Shown here: piece after piece, positions 36,701 to 51,700 of the stretch
Layout of the letters: every line of letters starts with the position of its first letter
Position numbering within the stretch: the first letter of the stretch is position 1
From: Mermis nigrescens
Lineage: Eukaryota > Nematoda > Enoplea > Mermithida > Mermithidae
Direction of reading: 5' to 3'
Length of the DNA stretch: 64,000 bases
Assembly: GCA_036768485.1 (NCBI GenBank)
Contig: JAVLUZ010000583.1
Location: 1,031,342 to 1,095,341 of the forward strand
Notes under the pieces: generated by a model
What the model saw: only the letters and a program-made list of their open reading frames with translations
Database searches by the model: none
What the model was told of the DNA's origin: nothing
Made by a program: the position numbers and the translations under genes

Positions 36701-39700
36701 GTTAAAATGGTTCTTTGATATCATATTATCTTTATGTAATGGAATCAAGAATTAAAAAAACAAAGGAAAAAGCATAGCATGAAATAATTATTCTTTGGCA
36801 AATTAACGAGACTCTGCTTAAAGAATTCAAAAATGCTTTTCATAAAACGACAAGTCCCGCGTGTTTGTAAATTTCGGGTTTATTATGCATTTGTTTAAAT
36901 AACGTCTTAAAGATCAATATTTGAATTTGAGACGTTTCTCTGGTTCATTAGATTTCTAAAGGCAAGCAGCTTCCCTATATTTTTCTTATTCTGAAACGAA
37001 AAAAATCATTTTGTACATTTGTCGCAAAGATAAAAATTGCATTCTTTTTGAGGATTTAACAAAATAATATTTTTTCTAAATAGTATTCAGAATAATCCAA
37101 GTTATACATTGAAACACTGCAAGCTGAAATCCGGAAGTCAAGTGAGCTCCTTCGATAAAAAAACATAACTTTTGTTTTAAAATCAATCTTTAATAATACA
37201 GCAGAAGTGTTTTGCCTACGTTTAAAAGCGCATAGAAGTGTTTAAAGTTTAAGAATTACCCACTTAAAAATTTTTCTGCCCTAACCAGTGTATGCTCTAC
37301 GGACGCAGAAAAAACAAGAGGTGGATGACTTATGCAGCTTATTTATAATTTATTTTTTATAATTCATAATCCTATTTATAACCTTATTTACAAAATTGCT
37401 CTAAATCCTTTTTTAATTCGATTACACTGTCATTCTATTATTCTAATTTATGCACTATATTAGGGACTGCGACGATTGGATGCAATTTTACAAGACGAAC
37501 TATGAACGAATGCGTTATGTCGCCCAACAGTTAAATTATAGACTGAGGGATCTCCAAAGACAACTTGAGCAGACCGAAATGCGAGTCTTATCATTTTATT
37601 ATTTTCTTATTATTCATTACGTTACTTATTTTTTATTATTTTTTATTATTTTTCTATTTTTTATTTTATTATTCAGTTTATTTTATTGTTCCTTCTTTTT
37701 ATTTGTCACCAAATTTAGGTTGGCGGGCGGACAACCGGATTTGCGAGTCAAATGCCTGGAGGAGAGAAATAAATTCTTAAATGCCGAAATCATAAGACTG
37801 TCGACGAAATGGTGCGGAAACAGCGCGGAATATGCTAAACTGACTCGGTTAGCGATGGTCGAAATTATGATTTTTGAAAACGAAACGAAATATCACAAAG
37901 TTTATTCTGAAAAGACATAATAGCCAAAATGATGGAATGCATAATGATAGAAATAATAGAATAATAGAATGATAGAATAATAGATGATAGAATGAATAAA
38001 TAAATAATAAAGGATAAGAATAATGAATAAATCAATAATAAATAATAGATAACTAAATAAATAATAAATGATATCATAAATAAATAAATAGATAATAATA
38101 AATAAATAAATTAATTATAATAAATAAATAACAAGTGATAGAATGCATAATGCACTCTAAATGTTGGCTCATTCTTTTCTTCTTTTTTATCCTGTTAATC
38201 CTCAACGTGACTATAACAAGTGAACACAAGGACCGTCTTTTGCGTTATTTCTGGCCGTTGAAATTCACGTGAAATAGCGGAATAAGATATATATTTGTTT
38301 ACTTTCAAAGATAATATTAGATGTTCCATCTCTACTGGCTTATTATTCAAAAGTAAAAATCAAGCTGGCTGAAAATCGATCGTTTAATGTGACATAGTAG
38401 GTGAATTGTTCCAATAACGATAAAGTATTACTTTTCATCGCAATACTATTTGTATTTCAATTATTTTAATACGTTTAATAAAAAGTAACCTGATTAATGG
38501 CGTCCGTAAAATTTATGGTTGAGAGTTCATCAGGGGATAATTTATCATAGGATGTTCATCGAGGAGTGAAATTCATCGTGCAAAAAATTTATCACAAAAA
38601 AATTTACCATCAAGATTCATCGCTAACTAAATTTCATCTGAATAATTCATCTTGGGAATACGGGAATATGGACTAACTCTCCCTCTATTTTTAAAAACCT
38701 CAAATGTATCGAAAAGTCACTTGTAGGAAAAATTTCTGCGTGCTCGCCTCATAAAAAAGTTAATTATTGTTAAAACCAAGCAATGGTTGATGAAACAGAA
38801 ATAAGGCTTAGTTGTGGGCAATGTATCAAAGATCATATGGTTGTATCCAAAAAAGGGTTGGCCGCTTTGAAAAACATTTCGACTGGTTCCAAAAAAGGAC
38901 CGGTTGGCTCCAAAAAAGGGTTGGTTGTTCCCGTGAACAGGTTGGCTGGCTGGTTCCAAAAAATGGTTAGTCGTTTTGAAAAACAGCTTGGCTGGTTCCG
39001 GAAGAGGTTCGGTCGGTCCCACCCAGAACAAAGTTGTCAGCTTCCATAAAAAGGTTAATCACTTCTCTTAAGGGATTACTATAAAGACAGATTAGCCAAT
39101 TTAAAAACAAAACTTAATTTCCTTGCTCTTTTCATTACTTCGCTTAATGCACCCATTACGCGTGACATCATTTTCTTTTCATGTACAAAATATAAGCCCG
39201 TCCAAATGGCCCCTCAAGCCCGTCCAACGGGCTATTGCCCATGTGTGATCATAAGATCATCTGTCACAATTATCATATAATCCTGAACAATACATTAAAC
39301 TCGGAGCGCAGCGTTCCGATAAGATTTTTCTGACAGGAGGAGATTCATCGATAAATATTTTTTATTTAATCTGTTTTGTACGATTGATTGATTTAAGTGC
39401 TCAAATAATGCCAAATTATGTTGAACTTTCGTTTATCAGAAAAATCGGCTCTCTGAGCAGCGAACTGGCCACTTTCAAATTAGACTACGTGACTTTGCTG
39501 CAGTCGTGCATTAAAGTCGCTTTGTCGGAAAGGCATAAAGAAGACGCAATTCTGAAAATGTGCGGCCTTCAGGCCGTAATTTTTAATTGAATATTTGCAT
39601 ATTCTCATTAGATTAATTTGTTCGCCTAATTATAGCACATAGACCGAGTGAAATATCTGGCCGAGGAAGCTCGTCAGACAGAACCCTCTTTGCCTATTTT

Positions 39701-42700
39701 CGAAAGGTATGGATTGTATAAGGTAGCAGGTACAGGAATAATTTAAAATTAATAATATTATATTGAGATCATAAACTAATGCAAATAATTCAAGATCTAT
39801 AAATAGTTAACTTTAAATCAAAAATTAAAGAAGCCACTGCACGATATTAATAATAAAAGACGTAATTAATTTTTAATCGTAAGAAAGGTAAGAATAGATT
39901 ATTCGACGTTTCGGATCATTCTTCTAATAATTCAGATATGCATGTAAGAGAAATGTAAAAATTGTTTATTTTGGTAAGTATTCTGCATTCCAAAAAACTT
40001 GCATTTCGAAAATTTTGCATGTTAACGCCAATTATTCTGTCAACACTGATTCATTTATCAACATCATTGTGCAATTCTTTAGATATTACTTCCGACGAGT
40101 GATCGATTCTGCTCCTTTTATTTTAATTTTTTTCTAGATTCTCTAAACAAAAACTCTTACCTAGACAGTCCTGTCGAGAACGATTATATTGTATTGCGTC
40201 TCACTGCGTAGGCCGACTACAAAACACTTCTCCATAAGCGAGCATTATACTAAGCGATTCTGAAATTTTTTAAATGATCGCGTTTTCGCTACTTCATTGC
40301 TATTCTTCAATTAAAAACATGTGCAGAAATTTCAATAAAAAATTGTTCTAAGCATCGATGTTGTTTCGTCTAATTATTTATATTTTTAGAATTGCATTTA
40401 CGGAGGAAAGTCATAAATAAGACTATTTTCGAGATCATGGGAATCTTGATTTTTTATCTAAAACTACTCTAAAGAATATGATTCTGGGGTTAGGTACTCA
40501 AAAAGTTTTTCTAAATTGCCTTTTTTATAGCATTTAAGTATGTTCTGATATTCTTTAAAATAGTTTTCCTTGTACAATATTTATTGTTTATCTTCTTTTT
40601 TTACACTAATTTGCATGCTTGTTTAATGTGTTTCAATTTTTCCCATTTTTATCGATATCACTCTGTTCCGTAATTTCGTTGACTTTATGTTTTCAGGCTT
40701 GAAAACGATAGCTGTGCGTTAAAAACATCATATTTTGACATTTGTGACGATTCTTTATTTCTAGAACGTGAAAACGTAAAGAATCTTCGAAAATCCTAAT
40801 AAATTTAGCAAAATGTAGTCAGAGTGACTGAAAAATCTGATATTTTTCGTGCTAAGAGCAAATAAATTATTAAAAACGCTTGGAACTGCTCATTTCTATA
40901 GTTTGTTAGAAAATTGAAAATTCTGGAGAGTCAGCAGCATTCTGTGGGGCACCAAACCCCTCCAAGCTTCTCTTTAAGGGCATATGTTTTTAGTGGTTTA
41001 GTGTTGTTCGGTTAGTGTTTATGGTTTAGAGTCTATGGTTTGGTTTTAAAATTTAGGGTTAAGTGTCCCTAAAACCATATTGGATTTGTCTCAGTAAAAT
41101 AATCGATAGGCAGTTTTAAGATACACAACGCTTGAGTGCTGCATTTTTTTAATTCGGCTTTCATTTAATAAGTTGTTATTTGCTTTTTAGTTTTCTGTAT
41201 TTTTATTTTTTTGACGAGATTTATAATAAGGTAATAATAATATATTAATATATAATAATGATGTTTTAGCCGGAGTGGTTTTCTGTTTTTTTAAGTTTAT
41301 TGACAAATAACGGGTATGTGGATATTTACGGGTTTAAACACGCTTTCACCGACGAAGTTTTAGCCGTGCATTATGTAAGCATTCAGCTAAGATTGCATTA
41401 TGTGATGCAAGGCAATGCCGAGAGGAAGCAATTATGGAAAATGTACGTGAACCGGCTGGGGAAAGGAATTTTTAATATGGTTAGTAACAGGACTATTATA
41501 AAAAAATGTTGCGTTGTTTTTTAATTTTTCCTTATTCGAATGTTTAATTTAACGAGTCGCCAGATTCAAATGGATTTAAATATTCGCATCATTCCTCAGA
41601 AAGAGTTTCGAAACTTGGTTCGAGCCGGAATCCCGAATGCCTTTCGAGCTCTGATCTGGAAATCGCTTATTTATCAGAAAATTGTCGATATCAAGGCCAA
41701 ATATGGCACGTTCTACTACAAAAACCTTTGCAATTCGCCGGATAATAATCGTTTCTCGGAGGTTAGTGAGTAGTCATAAACAGACATACACGTTGGGGGC
41801 GATTTGGAAATTTAGACTCACTGAGTGAATAAAATAAGGGACTTTTCTGGCGAAAATAAGGCAAAATGCAGGCTACAAATTGAAGAAAATCAGAAAATTT
41901 CTGCAAGGTACTTAATTGAAAATTGTGGTTTAGCATAGTTTTACCTGATTTTAACATGTATACAAGTTTTTCGAGACCATTTAGACTCAGAAGACTCTGG
42001 CTGACCTCCTCAGACCGACCCATACCGGCCATTATGTGCATCTATGGTTACGAACTGCATTTAAATTTATAAACTCAATATTTATAATTCAAATTAAGAA
42101 ACAAATTTTATGCAAATAGGGTTAAAATTATGCTTCGTTGATGGAGACGCTTACGTTTCTTCCTGATCATCTATGATTCTTCTGCTTTAAAGCATTCTCG
42201 GTCCAACATATGCTGTATCGATTAAATAGAACGCTTTCGCTATGTGACTTTGATTTAGTCGACTTAATCTCAAAGATTAGAGTTTAAAATTTCGAACTCT
42301 ATTGTGAAAAAAGAAAAAAACAATCAAAAACTTTCTGCAAAGTGCATCTTAAAATTGACCAAAACATGCGGAATAATGTAATTTTAAGCTATTTTAGTAT
42401 TTCTACTTTTTGAGCTTATTTTGACTAAAATAGCTCTCTGGCTGACCCCCCTCGACCGGCCGTGCTGTGCATTATTGTGATGCACGACTTTGATTTTCTA
42501 TTTAAAATTTGCTGTTCCTTCTTTCGTTAAAAGTCAATAATACGAAAAATGAATCTTTTCCGAGAAGCTAATTCATCTTTTCTTCGTACGCTTGTCATTT
42601 TGTGGCTATATTATCTTCTTTTAATTTTATTGTATTTAATAATCTTTAATAGCCGAGTTTTTAATTGTATAATTAAAATTTGTACAATTTGATTACTTCC

Positions 42701-45700
42701 TCGATTTATACTTGCAGTCCAATATCGCTAACCAGAAGCAGATCGCACTAGATTTAATGCGTACGATGCCTAATAACGTGCATTTTGCGAACGCTGCTTG
42801 CAAAGGAGTAATAAATTTCTCTTTTTTGTTCTACCTCATTTTTTATTTTATTTTTTATTTTTTAAATTTTTTAAACTTGAATTTCATTCGTTTTTTTTGC
42901 ATGACTCCCTTTCATTTTTTTCTTTCTGTCTTTTTTGCTTTGTCGTATGGATATTACTTTCTATTATTTACTTAATCACTTGTCGTTCTTTACCACGAAT
43001 TTTCAATAGTGTTCTTTCATTTAAGATTGGCCAACTTCAGCAAGTTTTGAGGGCCTTTTGTAACCATAATCCTGAACTTGGATATTGTCAAGGCATGAAT
43101 TTCCTGGCTGCTGTTGGATTATTGTTTTTAAGTGCCGAGGACACTTTTTGGTAATTTTAATAATTCTTTCAACATTTAATTCGAATGAAAATTAAACGCA
43201 TGAATAATTCGAAATTTTTGTTTTGCGCTTATCACTTGAAAGAATCGCTGTGGATGGTCGTTTTTAAAATAAAATTAGAGATTTCAATTTAAATGAGCCT
43301 TAGCGTAGTGGGTCCATTTTTAGCTTTGATTAATAGATCGATTTTGCACGCATTTTTTTCCGAACATTTGATTGATAAAAAAAGAAAGCTTCAATATAAA
43401 ATAATTGATAAATAAATCATAGTACGATAATATAAAGAATAATAGATAACAGAATGACATATTAAATTATAAATAATAATAAGTGATTGATTAATAATAA
43501 TACCTGAAATTGGGCTTAAATATTAAGATTGAAAATTAGAGTTATTCTTAATAGCTTTATGATACAACGACTCAAGGTGCTAATTTTACTTTGCAATTCC
43601 AAATATGTCGTTAAAGGTAAATTAATAAAATAGAATATAATATTTAAATTGTTTTAATCATATATGTAACAGCTCAAATTTTAGGATGGAGGGGTTCCGG
43701 CTATTTTTAGGGGAGTGGGATGAAGGGCCTCCAATTTATGTCCAAAAACGGCCAAAAAATGCCTAAAAACGGCCGACAAATTCGGTTTTTTCCAAAAATT
43801 AGGATTAGGGTCAAAAATTATCTAGCTTTGGAGATGGGAGACGACCGACTCTATGGAGGGTGGATCCCTTATCCCCGTTTACATGTAAGGTTTTAATATC
43901 AATATTAATACTAAATAATAAATATTTAATTTAAAATATTTGAATTATTTGTTTTCATCTTGTTTTGATACCACCTCTAGTGATAAAAGGTAATTCGGAA
44001 TTCGATTTAATATACGACTTTTTTATAATTACTTCAGGCTAATGGTCTCATTGACTCAACGATATTTCCCGCAAAATTATTTCGAGCAAGACCTGATTGG
44101 CGTCCAAGCCGACCAGGAGGTATTTAAGTGGTTAGTTGCGCTTAAATTGCCAGCACTGGCCCACCATTTGAACGGTTGTGATATTGATCTTTCAACGGTG
44201 ACGCTAAATTGGTTTTTAGCATTGTTTTTTGATTCAGTTCCGTTCGAAGTGAGCGAGTTTGCAGAAATTTACATTATCAGGAGATGCTTATCCTTATATA
44301 AGAAGAAAATTAGGATTAATCAAAATTAATATACAAGACTGAAAATAAATTATATTAGGATCAAAATGAAAAAAGTATTTTTGGTTTTTTTCATATAACA
44401 AACATCATTTGAGTTTTTTAAATTAAATTATATTTGTGTCGATAACGGACGTGAAATAAGATGCATCGGTAGTGTAATTAGCCGTGAAATCAAAATAAAA
44501 TAAAATACAAAGCTTTCATTTTACCTTGTTTTATTTTTGAATGAGAAATCGCTGATTATAACTTGCAGACATGCTTAAGATAAATATTCCGCAAATGTAT
44601 TATTTTTGCGTGAATACGAAGAAAGAATGCAAAAGATTAATTGCTTTATCGCATAGTATGTCCAATCAGATTGATTAAATTTAATTATACCTGAAAACCA
44701 AAAGTTCGCGAAATGCGTTTTGCAACCAGTTCCAATTCGAGGAATAAACGATCGTTGGATGACTTACTTTTTAATTACCTTAAAAATGGGAAATTATTGA
44801 GTTTCATAATTTAAAAAAGCCGGTGTTAATTTTTTTTGATTTTTCAATGATTAGAATTGATAGATAAACAATGTTTTGATAATAAAGTCGAAAAAGAGAT
44901 CAATAGAGGCTGATAGAAAGAGAGGAATTATTTAAGAGAAAATTGTGAGAAAAACTAAACTAACGAAGAAACAATTTAGATTTTTTCATGCAGGTGATGC
45001 TCAGGATATGGGACTGTTTCCTATTTGAAGGCCCCAAGGTTTTATTCCGTTACGCTGTCGCTTTGCTTTACATGCATCAAGCTTTTCTCATGGAAAAGAT
45101 CGACACGATGTCCGTTTTGAAAATGATCAAGTTGTCTTCCAAATATACTTATGATGCAGACGAATTAACTAAAGTATGTCTGACGTAGTTTTTCTTTGTT
45201 CATTTTACCTTTAATTTTTTTGATAGTCGATTTTATTTTAAATAATTATTTTGAATCATTTACCAATTTACCTTTTTAATATTTGCTCTAGTAAAGTCAT
45301 TGATAAAGTTTATGAAAAATTCAACGCAATAAGCCATCAAGAAATATCATAGAATAACATATATTATGACATTAATTTATCATCATAATGCAATACATTA
45401 TGCTTATAGATTTTGTTCATCCTTGCCCAAAATCAGGCAGAATCGCTGCAGAAAAACGAACTCAAATAAAAAAGTAGTAAATGACCATTACGAATTCCTT
45501 GTGCATTTCTCTAAATTTTCGCATCATTATTTTTTCAAATTTTCTAATTTATTGCCATTATTTCCTGTTAACCGATTTCATTTTATCGTAAGTTATCGAT
45601 TTAATTACTATTTTGTATTCTTTTTAATCTCATCAACTCAAATTCTTTGATATTAAGACTAATTTTAGAAAATTCTTTGCAATTTTTTATTTTTGATATA

Positions 45701-48700
45701 TTCCAAAATCGACTTTGATACACATTTATCTAGACTTATGACTAATTTCGTCATTACTTTTGTCTGCTATTTGCTCGGCTTTAAATTTGTTCAATCCAAT
45801 TCATAGCTGATTATTTTGTAATGCTCCTTCACTCCTTTTCAGACTATTTTTTATATATTTTTTATTTTATTTTTTATATTTTCACATACATTTTATCATA
45901 TTGTTTACGTTGTCTCGAGAATTATTTCGCTCAAGGTCGCATTTCGAGACGCTGAGTCCATTTCCAAGCCGCAAAGCTATAATAGCTCGCCAAGCGGCCT
46001 ATTTGAAAATTTTGAAGGAGAAATTGAAACAAAAAGAAGAATTGAAAACCAATTTGCTCAATTCTCAATATCCGAACGACGGTTTAATGATCGTGAACTG
46101 CGTCGGGTGTGTTCAACCCGAAGGTAAGCCTTTTGAACTTTACTTCACATAGGAAAAAAATTTCAGGAAATTTAAGAAAGTTTTAAGAAAGAGCTTAAAC
46201 GTTCATAGGTATAACTGGTCTTTATTCAAAACTGCAGCGTGACATCATTTATATATTATTCAATGGACGAATGAGAAATACAATTTTATCAATTTTCCAT
46301 AAAAGTAAGGATGAAATGATGATTAGGAAGTACAAAATACGAGGTTTTAAAGACCATTAAAAGATTATTCCGCTATTTATTGCTTTTCATTTGTTTTTTA
46401 TATTAAAAATTTCAGCTATGTATTTATTTAATCTTCGTTTTTTATTTCTGAAATTTTCGGAATTACTTAATGTAGTTTACATACAAACAATTTTTTGGCT
46501 GCAGAACAGTTGCTCGGAAGAATTTTGCCAAGAAGCTTTCAAAAAATTAGCAAAAAATAATAATTTGATATTTTGCATGAAGGCAGGCAGCACTTGATTC
46601 AGACAATATAATTTTTATTATAAAATGAAAGTATAAACTTTTTAAAAGTCAGCCATTTTTAACACAAGTAAAAATATTTCATGTCTTTTGGAATTAAGAA
46701 TTATTTCTTGAAATTACAGTACAGCAGCGTTACATTTAATTCTCATAAATTTTTTAGAACTAATTAAATTTAAAAAATTGATTAATCTCCTCCAACAGAT
46801 TAAATTTGTTGTCATTAAGTGCATAATTGAGCTTTTGACCCATATTCAATCTAACTATGACTATTTTCAACTCTTTTTTCTGAACTTGCCCCACAAGTTC
46901 TTTGCTTCAAATTTCTTTAGCTTGTTGAACTGAACTTAATAAAACTTTTTGATTGTTTGGGCTTATGCCCAAATGAATTTCTGGTGTGATAAATTTAATT
47001 AGATATAACCTAATAATAATTCTGATTTAATAGCTAAATTTAACATTGCTGTATTATTGTTTCCTTCGATTTTTGCTTCAATTTCACGCTGTCAAATAAT
47101 CGAAAATAAAAATTGATAAAGCGGAAGCGTAGTTTAAGTTTATATTTATTTTATTGAGGTTTTACTATAAAAATGTGGTACATGCGTTTTTTTGACGCGT
47201 CATATGCAAGAATTTTCGGCAGTCTGCTCATTTTAATTTCATAGGTCATTTTTTGATAACATTCGGTAATCAAAACGTTGGCCGGTTTGGCGTTCTTCGA
47301 CGAGATTTTAGCCATGTAGCCTCGTTTGATTTGCAGGTAAATAAGGGTGTTTAGAACAAACGCTACACTTCCAAAAAGTATACTGTAGCATATACTTAAA
47401 ATTAGCCATTGAAACTTTGCAAGAGTGTAGTCCAATGCTTGTTTGCCCGTTTGTTAAAAATTTAGATTAAGTGATGGATTTCTTATTTGTCCAGGACCTT
47501 TTGCCAAAAACTACTTAGTTTAAGTTTTGGCGCAAAAATTTTTTCAAATATTTCTGGCCCAATGGTGATATGTAGCAGCTTGTAAAAAATTTGAACAACG
47601 ATTTTCGTACAAAATATGAATTAACAATACTACAAAGTTAAAAAGCAAATTTTTAGCCTGGAAACGTCTGTCAACAAAAAAATCAATGACTTTGTCGTCT
47701 GTCGAACCTGGATAGAGGTCATTGTGAGTCCCACTAACTTAGCTTACAGCAAAATAATTAAAATGTGTCAATTTTTTTGCATTGGTTGTTAATGTTTGCA
47801 TCTCCAAATGCGAAAATTTTAGCAATCTACATGCATTTTCTAACAAATTATCAGCGGCCATCTCAATTTTGGCAAAAAATTTGAAAAAACGTTCTGCGCC
47901 AAAACTAGAACTAAGTACTTTTAGGCGGAAGGCCCTGGACATAGAAAAAATCTTCCCCATATTATTAAATTCAATCAGACAAGCAAACAAGCATTGGACT
48001 ACGCTCTTGCTAAGTTTCAAGGGCTAATTTTAAGTATATATTACAGTATACCTTTTTTGGTAGTACACCGTTTTTTAAACACCCTGTATATGCCCATTAT
48101 AAATGCTAAATTAGCTTATTCTACAGGATCGCATGCCAAAAGAATGATCGATGAAAAAATTAATTAAATGTTTATTATCAAAGTGCTTTGATGCATCACG
48201 TTTCGAATGCACTCAAGATTTTGGGGTTTTATTAATCTTCTTGGGGAAAAGACTTCATAGAAATCAGGAATAACAATCAATCTTTAATCCAACCAAAAAT
48301 AACATATAAAACACGACACAATATACAAAACTGATAACTGGTTTTGTGATACATAAAAATTGCGTATACGACTATTCACGATTCGAAGATTGTACAAAAA
48401 TTGCAACTTATCAGAAATATTATTAAAATAAATAAAATTACTATTCATCGTTCAAAAGGCGATTGTTAAAGTTATTAAAGAAATGTAATACCTTCTAGGC
48501 AGGAATCAGTTTTGTTTCTTGAAAAAGTAATGGCCATCATATAGAATAGCTAATTAAGTTCCTGCTTGTGCTTTTCATAGTGTTGGTCATAAATAAACAG
48601 TACGATCGGTCTGGGAGGAGGTTCAACAAGAGGGCTTTCTTGAGCCAATGAAATGGCCTCAAGAGCTGGTATAAAGGCTTGAAATAGCGTTAAAGCGATA

Positions 48701-51700
48701 TCAATATACGGTTCCTGGTTAATTTCAAGCAATTTTGCAGAAAATTTTTGATTTTAAGCTATTTTTGGCAATTCGTCATATTTGCTCCAAAAAAACTTTC
48801 AATTCTTCTATCTTATGTCGCCTAACCCCTGAAATCCCCACGTGCTGATATGAGACTCAAGTTTTATGGATCTTTTAGCCAAAAATAGTCCGACTACCTA
48901 TTTTCGAGAATGAAATTATGCTTCAATTGTGCCCTATTCTTTTAAAATTGATTATTTTTCACATGAAGTATGTTTCCTCTCCTTACCCTTGTACAGTTCA
49001 ACTGCAGAATAGCGTGCGTGACCTTTACTACGAACAAACTAGCGTTTTTGTCGCTTATCTCCGGTTATTTAGTGACTTTGAAGATGGATTTCGGCAAAGT
49101 TCATTGGTAACGTTTTCACGTATTTTTTGTATTTATTATATGCAAGGCAAAGCAGTTTTGAATGCGGTAGATGCTTCAAACGAATGACAGCCATACGTAG
49201 GCAGCAAGAAAATCCTGGGGGACAGGATGGGTAGAATTGCCAAAATGTTACTAAATACTAAAAATTGAATTATGGGGGTCTACAGTGATCTGGGGAGGGG
49301 GTTAAACTTCTAGGGGTATAAACCCTTAAACCCTCACGCCTATGTGTGATGGTAGCTCTGTTATTATTCTTAGAAAACACTTGCGAACAAATAAATGAAG
49401 AAAAAGGCAGAAATCCATTGTTATTGTCACAGCATGTAATGCTTGGCTGGTAAACGATTAAACTAAAAATATTTCTATCATGCATGGGAGTTAAATCAGC
49501 AAATTCGACTTGCGTCCCTATAATGAAATTTGCGTCGAACAGGCTTAAATTGAAGCTCAAGTTATTTCGCAACTTCACATTCCTTTCTTAAGATGAAAAA
49601 TTTTGTATTTTAACGATAATTTAAAATAAAAAATGCTTGTCGGTGAAAACTACTTGCTTTTAGAATGAAATTCAGCTTGGTAGCATGCAAGAATTTAGAA
49701 AGAAAATTTTCGCAGTCATTTTTTTATTTACAAATGCGAGTTGCGATTGACTGTAACATGGCGTGAGTTGAAGAAAGACGTCGAAATACGTCATGCAACT
49801 AAGATCATTAAATGAAAAATGGTTAATTTTGGCAAGGGAACAAAAGGAAAATTCGAGTGAAAAAATGGATTAAAGTCGAATGTTTTCCACAATACTCTTA
49901 AAAATCATATTAGAATTATGAATTGGCTGATTTTGTGAAAAATTCTGTCTGCATATAGAGTAATTTCTAAGCCAATTTTAGCTCATTAGAAGTAATGTAC
50001 GCCGCATTAACCTCTTAGGCTAGCTATCATTGCACTTTCGATAGAAACCAGATATGCATTAGAATTTGGAAAGTTCAGACAACATCAGGTTTAGAAACAA
50101 ATGAAAACTGATTTTTTAGAAATGTTTAAAATTAAATGCTATTCGTGAATTAAGTAATTGTTGTGACTCTTTACTTGATTTGTATGCCTTTCAGATCATT
50201 TTAGATCAATAAAGTTGATTACTTTAAAGATCCTTCTCTGCTAACCCCAGATTATGGGCCCCTCTCAAACTGACGATTCTGTACGGAAAAACTAGATGAT
50301 TTCAATAGGAAAAAATGGCTTAAATTATAACATTTTATATCTGAGGTCACGGTCAGTAGTGAATTAAGTTAATTTCTTGGTATTCGTACATTCAAAGCAC
50401 TTTTGTAGGGTAAATAGAAAGCAATATAAGATTATTAAGATCCATACCAAGTTTAATCCTTAAAGACGGCTTTGATACATTTCTAAAGACTATAAATGTT
50501 CTAGAAAGACCAAATAGCGCGTTTCAGATAATCTGTAATTGCTGTTTTCACGAATTTTCCAGCACGTCTTTGTGGGAATTGAAATTAGCCGATACCGCGC
50601 TCTGCATTCATATAAGCAGTGATTCGAGAATGATAGCCGGATTGGCGAATGGCACTCTTGCGATTCTGGAAGTAAAACGACTTATTGTGTTTCTTATTTT
50701 GTATTAATTGCTTTTTTTAAATATAGCTTCCGAATTTCGAATATAAGTCTGGAATGTAAATTTGCATTCGTTTCCTAGAACGTTGTTCGTGTAGTGGAAA
50801 ATAAAAAATGTGGAATAAAATCATAAAATTTGCGACAGCAATTTCCGAATTTATATTGTTGGCCTACCTAAGTCGTGCTCAAAAATTGGGACTGTAAATT
50901 AGATGCAAGTACGTTTCTTTGACAAATGATAGTACTGTGCTGCTAATTTTAAAAATGTATGTTATTCTTTTTGGGGCATATGTGTTATTCGTCTTTTTTT
51001 AGATTTGAATCTTTTTTCCATTTTTTCTCGTCTTCTTTTTTCTATCTTTTAATTTTTCTCGTGTTAATGACTATCTATTATTATGTGAGTACATATGTGA
51101 AAATTGAAAGTTTCTTTCTCCATTTTGTACAGAATTGTACGGAAGGAGTACCGAACGTGCTAGAATTGTATTACATTCCCGTCGGTCCTGCGCCAGTGTC
51201 CTCAATGCTCAACGACCATGATGGTCAAATTTGGTGTGCAACAGGCACTCGGTTATCATTGTTCAATGAGCAGTAAGTAAACGAATTATGCTAACAATAC
51301 CGGGAGTCTATGGAGGACCATACTTTATCATGAGGGTTTTACCCCCCCCCCCCACAAAAAAATTTTCATCCTTCTCTTTCAGAAATTCACATCTTCTCCG
51401 CTTTTCGAAAAAATTTTAAAAATTCGTAGGAAAGGTGCTGTTTCAAGCGTTATAAGCTATGTACTTGTTTGCTCAAAAGTGCCAGAATTTTCGGCGCTTC
51501 GCGCCAAGTTCATTTTTTGATTATATTTTGTTCAATTTAATCGAACTTTTATAGTATGTTTCCGAGTTATTTATCTCTTTACGTTCTGTAATGATGGAGC
51601 ATCATCACAAACGCCGAAAAATGATGTTTTTGCGCGTATCTACCTATTTAGTTCAAAAAGGCACTTTCAAATTTCACACCCTTTCTCAGAATTCCCATGA

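Noticed and set aside
37921..38140. Possible satellite or origin
   Set aside because: Only simple AT-rich low-complexity sequence.
47151..47435. Minus-strand 94-codon ORF with a hydrophobic segment
   Set aside because: It overlaps the phase-fitting plus-strand exon 47245-47336. Its hydrophobic part lies in the inverted repeat element, whose second copy does not keep the frame.
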